Origin: an uncultured Veillonella sp. | Lineage (GTDB): Bacteria > Bacillota > Negativicutes > Veillonellales > Veillonellaceae | Assembly: GCF_905209685.1 (NCBI RefSeq) | Contig: NZ_CAJLUB010000015.1 | Coordinates: forward strand, 1 to 26,307 | Length of the DNA stretch: 26,307 nucleotides | Direction of reading: 5' to 3' | Shown: positions 15,529-23,608 of the stretch, in pieces | How positions within the stretch are numbered: the stretch's first letter is position 1 | Layout of the letters: the number at the start of each line of letters is the position of its first letter | Program-made: the position numbers and the translations under genes | The notes under the pieces: generated by a model | Seen by the model: only the letters and a program-made list of their open reading frames with translations | Databases searched by the model: none | Told to the model about the DNA's origin: nothing

Positions 15529-16959
15529 ATGGAAAACAATACACAGTTGAAAGAAATGATCCGCTCCATGGTTATAGATGTATTACAGGGGCAAAAGCAA
15601 GAAGCAGCCTCATCACAACCTTTTAAACAAGCGCCTAGAGGTCAAGTTGAACCAGGTGTGTTTGATACTGTTGATGAGGCCATTCAAGCAGCAAAAGCAG
15701 CGCAAGCGCGCTTTGAAGATTGCACCTTGGCAACCCGTGAAAAGGTAATAGCAGACATCCGTGCTGCTATGCGCCCACGAGTACAAGAGTTGGCTCAAAA
15801 AACTGTTGAAGAAACAGGAATGGGTCGCGTTGCAGATAAAGTACTGAAATTAAACCTTACACTCGATAAAACACCGGGTGTAGAAGATCTCGTTACAGAG
15901 TGTGAAACTGGTGACAACGGCATGACATTATATGAATTGTCTGCCTACGGTGTCATCGGTGCTATTACACCAAGTACAAATCCGGCAGAAACGTTAATAT
16001 GTAATACTATCGGTATGCTAGCAGCAGGAAATGCCGTATTCTTTAGTGTTCATCCTGGTGCTAAGCATCTTAGTCGATTGCTTGTTAGTGAACTTAATCA
16101 AATTATCGCTAAATCGATTGGCATTGAAAACCTTATCGTAACACTTCGTGAGCCATCTATTGAGTCCGCTCAAGAGATGATGTTGCACCCCGATGTGAGT
16201 CTATTAGTTGTTACTGGTGGCCCTGGGGTTGTAAAACAAGCGCTTCAAAGTGGTAAAAAGGTTATCGGTGCCGGTGCTGGTAATCCACCAGCCTTTGTAG
16301 ACGAAACAGCAGATATTAAAAAGGCAGCTCAAGATATCGTCCTCGGTGCTAGCCTCGATAATAATATTCTATGTATCGCTGAAAAGAGCGTCGTTGCCAT
16401 GCGCCAAATCGAGCCACAGCTAGTTCAAGAAATGGTGAAAGCAGGATGCGTCCTTATTGAAAATCAACAAGATATTCAACGCTTAGTGGATTTAACTGTA
16501 TTACCGAATGGGACACCAAATAAAAAGTTCGTCGGTAAGAATGCGAGCGTCATTCTTGATGCGGCACATATTCCGTACAACGGTGATCCACGATTGATTA
16601 TCATGCGTACACCAAAAGACCATCCATTTGCAGTGATTGAAATGTTAATGCCTATTCTACCGGTTGTAACGGTAGATAGCTTTGATGAAGGTCTCGATGT
16701 ATGCTTGATGTTAGAAGCGGGTTTACATCATACGGCAACAATGCATTCCTTAAATATGGAACGCCTCAATCGTATGGCCCGTAAAATGAAAACATCTATT
16801 TTCGTTAAAAATGGTCCATCCTATGCAGGGCTTGGTTTTAGTGGTGAAGGTACGACAACCTTTACAATTGCTACACCAACTGGGGAATCGACTACATCAG
16901 CGCGCTGCTTTGCACGACGTCGTAGATGTTGTTTAACAACAGGATTTAATATTCGATAG
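15529..16959 (+). CDS. pduP: PduP CoA-acylating propionaldehyde dehydrogenase
   Basis: Oxidises propionaldehyde to propionyl-CoA with NAD+ inside the compartment. The 476-aa protein shows a targeting helix at 5-21 (TQLKEMIRSMVIDVLQG), a linker, then the aldehyde dehydrogenase fold from ~35: GVIGAITPSTNPAETL, VVTGGPGVV, GAGAGNPPAFVD, and the catalytic Cys 282 in NNILCIAEK. The C-terminus, ending with an Arg/Cys-rich ARRRRCC segment, has the usual family pattern. GGAGG at 15518-15522 favours ATG 15529; the adjacent ATG 15526 is too close. Continuation upstream to 15466 has no family similarity. Confidence 0.96.
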   Translation: MENNTQLKEMIRSMVIDVLQGQKQEAASSQPFKQAPRGQVEPGVFDTVDEAIQAAKAAQARFEDCTLATREKVIADIRAAMRPRVQELAQKTVEETGMGRVADKVLKLNLTLDKTPGVEDLVTECETGDNGMTLYELSAYGVIGAITPSTNPAETLICNTIGMLAAGNAVFFSVHPGAKHLSRLLVSELNQIIAKSIGIENLIVTLREPSIESAQEMMLHPDVSLLVVTGGPGVVKQALQSGKKVIGAGAGNPPAFVDETADIKKAAQDIVLGASLDNNILCIAEKSVVAMRQIEPQLVQEMVKAGCVLIENQQDIQRLVDLTVLPNGTPNKKFVGKNASVILDAAHIPYNGDPRLIIMRTPKDHPFAVIEMLMPILPVVTVDSFDEGLDVCLMLEAGLHHTATMHSLNMERLNRMARKMKTSIFVKNGPSYAGLGFSGEGTTTFTIATPTGESTTSARCFARRRRCCLTTGFNIR

Positions 16960-16970
16960 GTGGTGAGCAT

Positions 16971-18089
16971 ATGAATAAATGGACTTTTCCAACTCAAATT
17001 TATGCAGGACCAGATTCGTTGAATCGTCTTACAGAATTTAATAATGAATCCATCCTTATCATATGTGATCCATTTTTAAAAGATTCTCCAAGCCTTACGT
17101 ATGTGATTGGCTTAATGGACAGTAAAAATAAAGTAACTATCTACACTGATGTGGTGCCTGATCCGCCCATAACGCATGTAGTAAAGGGCATTGAATTTAT
17201 GGAAGGCATTAAGCCATCCGTCATTATTGCCATAGGTGGGGGCTCCTGCATTGATATGAGCAAAGGGATTGCTTATTTTGGTCGTAAATTAAAGCATATG
17301 GATATCAAATCCTTTATTGCCGTGCCTACGACTAGTGGCACAGGATCTGAAGTGACCTCTTTTGCTGTTCTTACTGATAGCGAAACACAAATTAAGTATC
17401 CTCTTGTGGATGATGCGGTATTACCTGATGAAGCTTTATTAACGCCATTGTTTGTAAAAACATCTCCACCAAGTGTTACTGCTTTTAGTGGTATGGATGT
17501 ACTCGTTCATGCGCTAGAAGCTTATGTAGCGACTGCTGCCAATAACTTTACCGATGCATTGGCCCAACAGGCGATTGAGCTTGTTTTTGAATACTTGCCA
17601 AAATGTCATAAGCCAACAGCAACAGAGCAAGACCGCATGTCTATGCATGAAGCATCATGCCTTGCAGGGCTTTCCTTTAACAAGGCTGGCGTAGGTATCG
17701 TTCATGCCATGGCTCATCAGTTGGGAGGACAATTCCATGTGCCTCATGGCCTAGCTAATAGTATGCTCTTGCCGTATGTAATTGGATTTAATTGCTCCCA
17801 CAATCCGGCGGTAGCTAAAAAATATGCTCATTTATCTGCTAAATTAGGCTTTGCAGATCATAATGCATCAGAGGTGGATAAATTAGCTGCTCTTATAGAA
17901 GCTATCGTTACATTGCAACATACATTAGACTGTCCAATGAATCTGACAGCCTTTGGTGTAGATAAAGCTGTATCGGAAACTAAGCTCGACCTTATGGCAG
18001 ATAGAGCACTAGAGGATATGTGTTACAGATTTAATCCATATCCAGCTAACCATGATGATCTTATTGGTTTATATAAAAAAGTATTGTAA
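16971..18089 (+). CDS. pduQ: PduQ iron-dependent 1-propanol dehydrogenase
   Basis: A group III (iron-containing) alcohol dehydrogenase, 372 aa, that reduces propionaldehyde to 1-propanol and regenerates NAD+ for PduP. The NAD-binding GGGSCIDMSKG is near 89-99 and the PTTSGTGSEVTSFAVLTD block follows. Metal ligands by family pattern are Asp 176 and His 180 (GMDVLVHALEAY), His 245 (first His of HAMAH) and His 259 (PHG). AGGTGGTG precedes ATG 16971. It is the last gene of the operon, 11 nt after pduP and just before a terminator. No N-terminal targeting helix is apparent. Confidence 0.94.
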   Translation: MNKWTFPTQIYAGPDSLNRLTEFNNESILIICDPFLKDSPSLTYVIGLMDSKNKVTIYTDVVPDPPITHVVKGIEFMEGIKPSVIIAIGGGSCIDMSKGIAYFGRKLKHMDIKSFIAVPTTSGTGSEVTSFAVLTDSETQIKYPLVDDAVLPDEALLTPLFVKTSPPSVTAFSGMDVLVHALEAYVATAANNFTDALAQQAIELVFEYLPKCHKPTATEQDRMSMHEASCLAGLSFNKAGVGIVHAMAHQLGGQFHVPHGLANSMLLPYVIGFNCSHNPAVAKKYAHLSAKLGFADHNASEVDKLAALIEAIVTLQHTLDCPMNLTAFGVDKAVSETKLDLMADRALEDMCYRFNPYPANHDDLIGLYKKVL

Positions 18090-18145
18090 TTTATATAGAT
18101 TGAGTACTATATAGATTGAATACTAAACTAGAAAATATAAAACCG

Positions 18146-18185
18146 AAAAAAGAGACTTTAATGATTTCATTGAAGCCTCTTTTTT
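18146..18185 (+). terminator. Rho-independent terminator of the pdu operon
   Basis: AAAAAAGAG (18146-18154) pairs with CTCTTTTTT (18177-18185). An A/C mismatch, CTT/AAG, a T/G wobble and AATG/CATT continue the stem to a 4-nt loop. The run of T at 18180-18185 gives the U-tract. It lies 57 nt after the pduQ stop and would end the operon transcript. Confidence 0.85.
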
Positions 18186-18619
18186 ATTTGTATATGTAGC
18201 TGTATATGTATATGATTACTCTCTTTATTGATGGCGATAAAATATGGGTATTTGTTGAACGTTATTAATTACATAGCCTTTTAGTTTATTACAGATGTTA
18301 TGTGCTATTAGATACACCTTTTTTCATCTTAGAATGATATAATAATTTTTACATCTTATTCCGATGTAGAGGTGTTATTCAAATTTAGTCATATTCCATA
18401 TAACTCATTGGAATATAGAATAACATAGATTTTATCTACATTTGTTGTATAATATGTATAGGATATTTAAAAAATTAGATATTTTTGTGAAAGCATATCC
18501 TAATCTAAGTTTAATTAGATGCTTGGTACATTTTATGTAAGATTTATGTTAAATGTACTACGTTCACAAAATGAGTATGATCTTGTGTGGTCATACGGTT
18601 TTTGAAAAGAGAGGTATTT
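18186..18619 (+). promoter_or_regulatory. Structured AT-rich leader upstream of the activase-fusion gene
   Basis: No gene is seen. Two possible -10 boxes are present: TATAAT at 18338-18343 and at 18448-18453. Between them lies a nested inverted repeat: ATGTAGA (18364-18370), TGTTATTC (18373-18380) and ATATTCCA (18391-18398), mirrored by TGGAATAT (18409-18416), GAATAACA (18418-18425) and TCTACAT (18435-18441). TACATC (18350-18355) could instead pair with GATGTA (18363-18368). Further down are three consecutive hairpins: AAGCAT/ATGCTT (18491-18524), GTACATTT/AAATGTAC (18526-18558) and GTATGA/TCATAC (18575-18596). This may be an operator over a promoter, or a folded regulatory leader. It matches no riboswitch I know. 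Confidence 0.5.
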
Positions 18620-21600
18620 ATGCAACACATGCTACGCATGGGTATTGACGTGGGCTCTACAACGGTTAAAGTTGTACTATTAGACGAACACGATAATTAT
18701 TTGTATAAAAAGTACATACGCCATTATGCGAACATTTTGGACACCGTATATACCTTGCTCCAAGAGGCTCAAGTGGGTCATGAAGATGATCTAGTTCATG
18801 TATGTATTACCGGTTCTGGTGGTATGGCGATGGCTGAAAAGGTACGCATTCCATTCGTACAAGAGGTTATTGCTGAAACACGTGCTGTAAAAGCACTCTA
18901 TCCAGAAACTGATGTTATCATCGAACTTGGTGGTGAAGATGCGAAGGTTACCTATTTGGGTCAAACGGCAGAACACCGTATGAATGGCTCTTGTGCTGGT
19001 GGTACAGGTGCTTTCATCGACCAAATGGCGACATTATTGCAAACAGATGCATCTGGCCTTAACCAATTGGCTATGAATTCTGATACGATTTATCCAATTG
19101 CAGCACGCTGTGGTGTATTTGCTAAAACCGACGTACAAGCTTTGTTAAACCAAGGCGCATCTCATGAAAATATTGCAAAATCCGTATTCCAAGCGATTGT
19201 AAACCAAACAATTGCGGGCCTTGCATGCGGTCATAAAATTGAAGGTAATGTAGCGTTCCTTGGCGGTCCATTGACATTCTTGTCTGAATTGCGCCAATGC
19301 TTCTGCGATACCTTGGAACTAGATGAAGCGCATCGCATTATCCCTGAGAATGGTGAATTGTTCATCGCTTTAGGGGCGGCTTTGATGAAAGAAGACTGTC
19401 GTGAGATTACAGTTGGTCAATTAACAAAAGAAATTGGTGCCCTCATCGGTATTCCTATGGAGGCTACAGATCGTGTAGAACCTCTATTTAAAAATGAACA
19501 AGAATTAGAAGAATTCCGCGCTCGTCATGCTAAGGCAGTAACGCCAAAGGCAAACATTGAAGATGCGCAAGGGCCTTGTTACCTTGGTATTGATGCGGGT
19601 TCTACTACACTTAAGGTAGTTCTCATCAATAGTAATAAGGAAATTATCTTCTCTCACTATGGTCCAAACCATGGTAAACCATTAGAAAAATCTCGTGAAA
19701 TGATCGAGAAAATTTATGAACTGTTACCAAAAGGCGCTTATATTGCGCATTCTGGTGTAACTGGCTACGGCGAAGCGTTCCTTAAACGCGCCCTTGGTAT
19801 CGATATTGGTGAAGTAGAAACAATGGCTCACTATCGTGCAGCTCGCTACTTCTGCCCTGATGTTTCCTTTATCTTGGACATCGGCGGTCAAGATATGAAA
19901 TGCTGTAAGGTTCGTGATGGCTATATCGAAGATATCGTATTGAACGAAGCATGTTCCTCTGGTTGTGGTTCCTTCATCGATACATTCGCATCCAGTCTAC
20001 GCATTCCAATCGACCAATTCGCGAAGGAAGGTTTGTTGGCATCCTTGCCAATCGACTTGGGGTCTCGTTGTACCGTATTTATGAACTCTAAGGTTAAGCA
20101 GGCTCAAAAAGAAGGTGCTACGGTACAAGATATCGCGGCAGGTCTTGCTTACTCTGTTATTAAAAATGCCCTTTACAAGGTTCTTAAGGTAAAAGATCCT
20201 AAAGAATTGGGCGATCATATCGTTGTACAAGGCGGTACATTCTACAATGAATCCGTATTGCGTGCCTTCGAGAAATTGATGGGCGTAGAGGTAATTCGTC
20301 CTGATGTATCTGGCTTGATGGGGGCTTATGGTATGGCCCTTCTTGCAGCTGAAACGGCAGAAGAGTTACAAAAGGAAAAAAGTACTTTGCTCGATAGCAA
20401 TGGCCTTAACTCCTTACAAGTATCTACGACAATGCGCAATTGTGGACTTTGCTCTAACAATTGTATGCTTACCATCAACGCTTTCTCCGACGGTCGTACC
20501 TACGTAACGGGTAACCGTTGTGACCGCGGTGCAGGTGGTATGATTCAAGAGGAACGCAAAGCAGTTCCTAACTTAGTAGACGTTAAATTGCGTCGTTACT
20601 TCGACTACTACTTAAAGAAAAATATTCCAGAGTTCGAAGGTAAAATGCGCGTAGGTATTCCTCGCGTCCTCAATATGTACGAGGATTTCCCATTCTGGTT
20701 TACATTCTTTAATACACTTGGCTACGAAGTAATCCTTTCCGATTACACTACAAAGGACCAATACAACAAGGCTATCGATACAATCCCATCCGATACAGCT
20801 TGCTATCCAGCAAAAGCTGTTCATGGTCATATTCGCGATCTTGCGAATGCACAGGTAGACTTTGTTTGGTACCCTTGTATTCAACATGGCCCTAAGGAAT
20901 TTAGCCGCGACAATAATTACCATTGTCCAATGGTTATTTCCTACCCAGAACTTATTAAAAACAACATGCAAGACGTGTTAGGAGATACTCCATTCCATGC
21001 ACCATTCTTGCCGTTGTCTGATAAGAAATCTCTTGTTCCTGCTCTTGTGAAAGCATTGGACTTCTTAAACCTCAAGAAGAAAGATATTGCTAATGCTGTA
21101 GAAAAAGCTTGGGAAGAACAAGAAAACTGTAAGGCTTCTTACCGTGAAACGACAAAGAAAACTGTATCTCGCCTCGTAGCAGAACAAATTCCTACCATCG
21201 TATTAGCTGGTCGTCCATACCATTTGGACTCCGGTATTAACCACGGTATCCCTGAGCTTATTACATCCCTTGGCATGGCTGTTCTTACGGAAGATGGAGT
21301 TGCGCCACTTGGCAATGAAATTAAGCATCTCCGTGTTGTAGATCAATGGTCCTACCATAGTCGTCTATACCGTGCTGCCGAATTCGTAAGTAGAACAGAA
21401 GGCTTCCAAATCGTAGAGCTCAACTCCTTCGGTTGTGGTCTAGATTCTATCGTAGCGGATCAAGTAAAAGATATACTTTCAGCAAACCATAAAATTCATA
21501 CCTTACTCAAAATTGATGAAGGTACAAACCTTGGGGCTGTAACGATTCGTTTGCGTTCCTTGCAATCCGTAATGGAACGTAGCTTGCGTCGTCATCACAA

Positions 21601-22873
21601 CCCAGAGGCACCAGAAGTAGTGGAAGAACAATTGCCAACCTACGATTATAATCGCGTGGTGTTTACAGAGGAAATGCGTAAGACCTATAAAATCTTGGTA
21701 CCACAAATGTCACCATTGCATTTTAGTCTCTTAGATCCAGTCCTCAAAAACGAAGGCTATGACTTTGAAATGTTGCCAGCTCCAACGCGTGACGACATTG
21801 AAGTGGGCTTAAAATACATCAATAATGATGCATGTTACCCAGCGATTATCGTTGTAGGTCAGCTCATGTCTGCTTTACTATCCGGTAAATATGATATCAA
21901 TAAAACAGCTGTTATCATCTCCCAAACAGGTGGTGGTTGTCGTGCTACAAACTATATCGGTTACTTGCGTAAGGCTTTAATCGATGCTGGTATGAAGCAA
22001 GTACCAATCCTATCCCTTAATGCGAGCGATATGGAACGTCAACCAGGCTTCAAATTGACAAAAGGTTTCTTGCATCGTATGATCCAAGCCGTTGTTTACG
22101 GTGATGCCCTCATGCAATGTGTATTGGCTACACGTCCATACGAAACTAACCCAGGCTCTACGGATGCATTATGTGATTACTGGATTAAAAAATTACAGCA
22201 AAACATTACATCTGCAAGCCTTCGTCAGTACAATAAGTACATCAAAGAAATCATTCATGACTTTGATAACTTGCCAGTTAATAAAGATATACAAAAACCT
22301 CGCGTTGGCGTCGTAGGGGAAATTTACGTTAAGTTCCATCCGAGTGCTAATAACCATATCAATGAACTCATTGAAAAAGAAGGTGGCGAAGTTGTTACAT
22401 CTGGCCTATTAGACTTCTTCTTGTACTGCGCAATGGATAGTACATACCGTGCTAAACACCTTGATGGTACATGGCTATCTGGCTTCTTCGGTACATTGGC
22501 TCGTGAAGCCCTTGAACTCTACCGCTTGCCATACGCTAAAGCCGTAGCGGCGTCCAAACACTTCGACCCTCTACAACGTATGACAGAAGTAGCAAAAGAA
22601 GCAGCTCAATACATTGGCCTTGGTAACCAATGCGGTGAAGGCTGGTTCCTTACAGGCGATATGATTGACCTCATCGAAAAAGGGGCAAAACAAATCGTAT
22701 GCTTGCAACCATTTGGCTGCTTACCAAACCACGTAACAGGTAAAGGCATGGTAAAAACACTATCCGCTGCCTATCCAGACGTGCGCATTGCTGCTATCGA
22801 CTACGATCCAGGCTCCAGTGCAGTAAACCAAGCAAACCGCTTGAAACTACTATTATCGACAATGTTTGAATAA
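18620..22873 (+). CDS. Giant 2-hydroxyacyl-CoA dehydratase activase-related Fe-S fusion protein
   Basis: A 1417-aa protein built from two BadF/BcrA-type activase domains, at ~7-260 (GIDVGSTTVK; bridging-cluster Cys 125 in SCAGGTGAF) and ~322-590 (GIDAGSTTLK; ACSSGCGSF with Cys 445 and Cys 449). A Cys-rich DUF2229-type region follows (Cys 608, 611, 615 and 634; CYPAKAVHGHI near 730). Last is an HgdB-like C-terminal part (ACYPAIIVVGQL near 1072, QTGGGCRATNYIGYL, and CLQPFGCLPNHV near 1363). Activases hydrolyse ATP to push an electron into Fe-S dehydratases; this fused family is widespread in anaerobes but its substrate is not known to me. AGAGAGG at 18608-18614 sets ATG 18620; the upstream GTG at 18587 is unlikely. 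It stands alone, after the pdu terminator, with no separate dehydratase genes nearby. Confidence 0.88.
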   Translation: MQHMLRMGIDVGSTTVKVVLLDEHDNYLYKKYIRHYANILDTVYTLLQEAQVGHEDDLVHVCITGSGGMAMAEKVRIPFVQEVIAETRAVKALYPETDVIIELGGEDAKVTYLGQTAEHRMNGSCAGGTGAFIDQMATLLQTDASGLNQLAMNSDTIYPIAARCGVFAKTDVQALLNQGASHENIAKSVFQAIVNQTIAGLACGHKIEGNVAFLGGPLTFLSELRQCFCDTLELDEAHRIIPENGELFIALGAALMKEDCREITVGQLTKEIGALIGIPMEATDRVEPLFKNEQELEEFRARHAKAVTPKANIEDAQGPCYLGIDAGSTTLKVVLINSNKEIIFSHYGPNHGKPLEKSREMIEKIYELLPKGAYIAHSGVTGYGEAFLKRALGIDIGEVETMAHYRAARYFCPDVSFILDIGGQDMKCCKVRDGYIEDIVLNEACSSGCGSFIDTFASSLRIPIDQFAKEGLLASLPIDLGSRCTVFMNSKVKQAQKEGATVQDIAAGLAYSVIKNALYKVLKVKDPKELGDHIVVQGGTFYNESVLRAFEKLMGVEVIRPDVSGLMGAYGMALLAAETAEELQKEKSTLLDSNGLNSLQVSTTMRNCGLCSNNCMLTINAFSDGRTYVTGNRCDRGAGGMIQEERKAVPNLVDVKLRRYFDYYLKKNIPEFEGKMRVGIPRVLNMYEDFPFWFTFFNTLGYEVILSDYTTKDQYNKAIDTIPSDTACYPAKAVHGHIRDLANAQVDFVWYPCIQHGPKEFSRDNNYHCPMVISYPELIKNNMQDVLGDTPFHAPFLPLSDKKSLVPALVKALDFLNLKKKDIANAVEKAWEEQENCKASYRETTKKTVSRLVAEQIPTIVLAGRPYHLDSGINHGIPELITSLGMAVLTEDGVAPLGNEIKHLRVVDQWSYHSRLYRAAEFVSRTEGFQIVELNSFGCGLDSIVADQVKDILSANHKIHTLLKIDEGTNLGAVTIRLRSLQSVMERSLRRHHNPEAPEVVEEQLPTYDYNRVVFTEEMRKTYKILVPQMSPLHFSLLDPVLKNEGYDFEMLPAPTRDDIEVGLKYINNDACYPAIIVVGQLMSALLSGKYDINKTAVIISQTGGGCRATNYIGYLRKALIDAGMKQVPILSLNASDMERQPGFKLTKGFLHRMIQAVVYGDALMQCVLATRPYETNPGSTDALCDYWIKKLQQNITSASLRQYNKYIKEIIHDFDNLPVNKDIQKPRVGVVGEIYVKFHPSANNHINELIEKEGGEVVTSGLLDFFLYCAMDSTYRAKHLDGTWLSGFFGTLAREALELYRLPYAKAVAASKHFDPLQRMTEVAKEAAQYIGLGNQCGEGWFLTGDMIDLIEKGAKQIVCLQPFGCLPNHVTGKGMVKTLSAAYPDVRIAAIDYDPGSSAVNQANRLKLLLSTMFE

Positions 22874-22907
22874 AGGAGTGCTCCGTTATATTTTCAATGG
22901 GGCAATG

Positions 22908-23232
22908 TTAGATGTATTGCTAATTTTAGCCCCAATAATAGTTGTGTAACTCGATGGAGCTATTGTAAATAAGCGATAAGGTGCTTTCATTTTATAATGG
23001 GGCCCGGATACAACTGCATATCATTAGTATAGAAAAAATACAGCCCTCTCTTGGCTCAGGTACGTCACTACGTTCCGTAAAATCGCTGCAGAGAGGGCTG
23101 TATTCTTTTCTATATACACCCGGCTATGAAGATGTCCCATTATAAAATGTAAGTAATCCAATCTACTATATCCCTAATAGCTCCATCGAGTTTGTTATCT
23201 CATTATTTACAAAAAATTAGCAATACACCTAA
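22908..23232. repeat. ~325-bp nested palindromic element
   Basis: Three inverted-repeat pairs share one centre near 23070. TTAGATGTATTGCTAATTTT (22908-22927) pairs with 23213-23232 with one mismatch. ACTCGATGGAGCTATT (22949-22964) pairs exactly with 23176-23191. CATTTTATAATGGG (22988-23001) pairs exactly with 23136-23149. The terminator hairpin at 23028-23114 is the innermost part. There is no coding capacity. The left arm also contains its own hairpin (TGGGGC 22898-22903 / GCCCCA 22929-22934). It may be a non-autonomous repeat or a large RNA 3'-end structure. The pairings are directly visible; the nature of the element is not known. Confidence 0.75.
23028..23114 (+). terminator. Conserved-loop terminator hairpin 1, downstream of the activase gene
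   Basis: The 5' arm at 23028-23050 (ending CAGCCCTCTC) pairs with 23091-23114 (GAGAGGGCTGTATTC onward), giving about 23 pairs with one bulge and a T-rich 3' side. The 40-nt loop at 23051-23090 contains ACGT-cact-ACGT, which can form a small inner hairpin. The same loop is found, reversed, in the hairpin at 23436-23516 on quite different stems. It would terminate the activase transcript. Confidence 0.8.
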
Positions 23233-23240
23233 TGGAGACG

Positions 23241-23281
23241 GTAGGGAGGAGATGTGCCTATGGCAGATCTCCTTTTCCTAC
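23241..23281. repeat. Long hairpin between the two conserved-loop terminators
   Basis: GTAGG (23241-23245) pairs with CCTAC (23277-23281). GGAGAT (23248-23253) pairs with ATCTCC (23267-23272), and TGCC/GGCA closes a 3-nt loop, with a single G/G mismatch between the last two helices. A TTTT interrupts the 3' arm. It lacks the conserved loop of its neighbours. It may be an additional terminator or the remnant of another element. Confidence 0.5.
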
Positions 23282-23401
23282 AATCAGTTGTGTAGGTGAT
23301 TTCCGTTATTGTGCTTTATATTTTCAGAAGGGAAATAATAGTGCCAAGTCGATATTTTAATGTGTAATATATATAGTTTATTGCTTTGGTTGATGCTCTT
23401 A

Positions 23402-23557
23402 AGTCGTAATGGGACGCCTTCATAGAAAATGTTAATAAAAATAGCACCACCTTTTTCGCAGCGATTTTACGGAACGTAGTGACGTACTGAGCAAGAAAAA
23501 GGTGGTGCTGTTTTTATACTTAAATTTATTCAATTGTAATGGGGCCCCATTACGACT
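23402..23557. repeat. Outer inverted repeat and 18-bp perfect palindrome around hairpin 2
   Basis: AGTCGTAATGGG (23402-23413) pairs exactly with CCCATTACGACT (23546-23557), and the pair is centred on hairpin 2. The right side also forms a perfect 18-bp palindrome by itself, GTAATGGGGCCCCATTAC at 23536-23553. The TAATGGG end resembles the inner arm of the other element (22995-23001), so both hairpins share the same layout: an outer arm ending TAATGGG, a gap, a terminator stem, then the conserved loop. Confidence 0.65.
23436..23516 (-). terminator. Conserved-loop terminator hairpin 2, downstream of the MFS gene
   Basis: 23436-23457 (with AGCACCACCTTTTTC) pairs with 23495-23516 (GAAAAAGGTGGTGCT onward), a 22-bp stem with one mismatch. 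Read on the minus strand, the transcript of the MFS gene would end here with a U-rich tail. The 37-nt loop at 23458-23494 is the reverse complement of the loop at 23051-23090 apart from single-base gaps and an end base. The + strand reads GGAACGTAGTGACGTAC at 23471-23487. Confidence 0.82.
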
Positions 23558-23608
23558 GAGAAATACAAGGGCTATAACATTGTATTAACTACTACAATAC
23601 GGCTGGCA

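Noticed and set aside
16890..16959. A frameshift at the Arg/Cys-rich end of PduP
   Set aside because: The ARRRRCC-type ending is the family's usual C-terminus.
22880..23560. A CRISPR array or integron attC sites in the palindrome-rich region
   Set aside because: There are no regularly spaced direct repeats. In attC sites the ends are conserved and the centre varies, the opposite of what is seen here.
22880..23608. An insertion sequence
   Set aside because: There is no transposase frame on either strand and no clear target duplication; the inverted repeats are nested around a terminator rather than flanking a gene.
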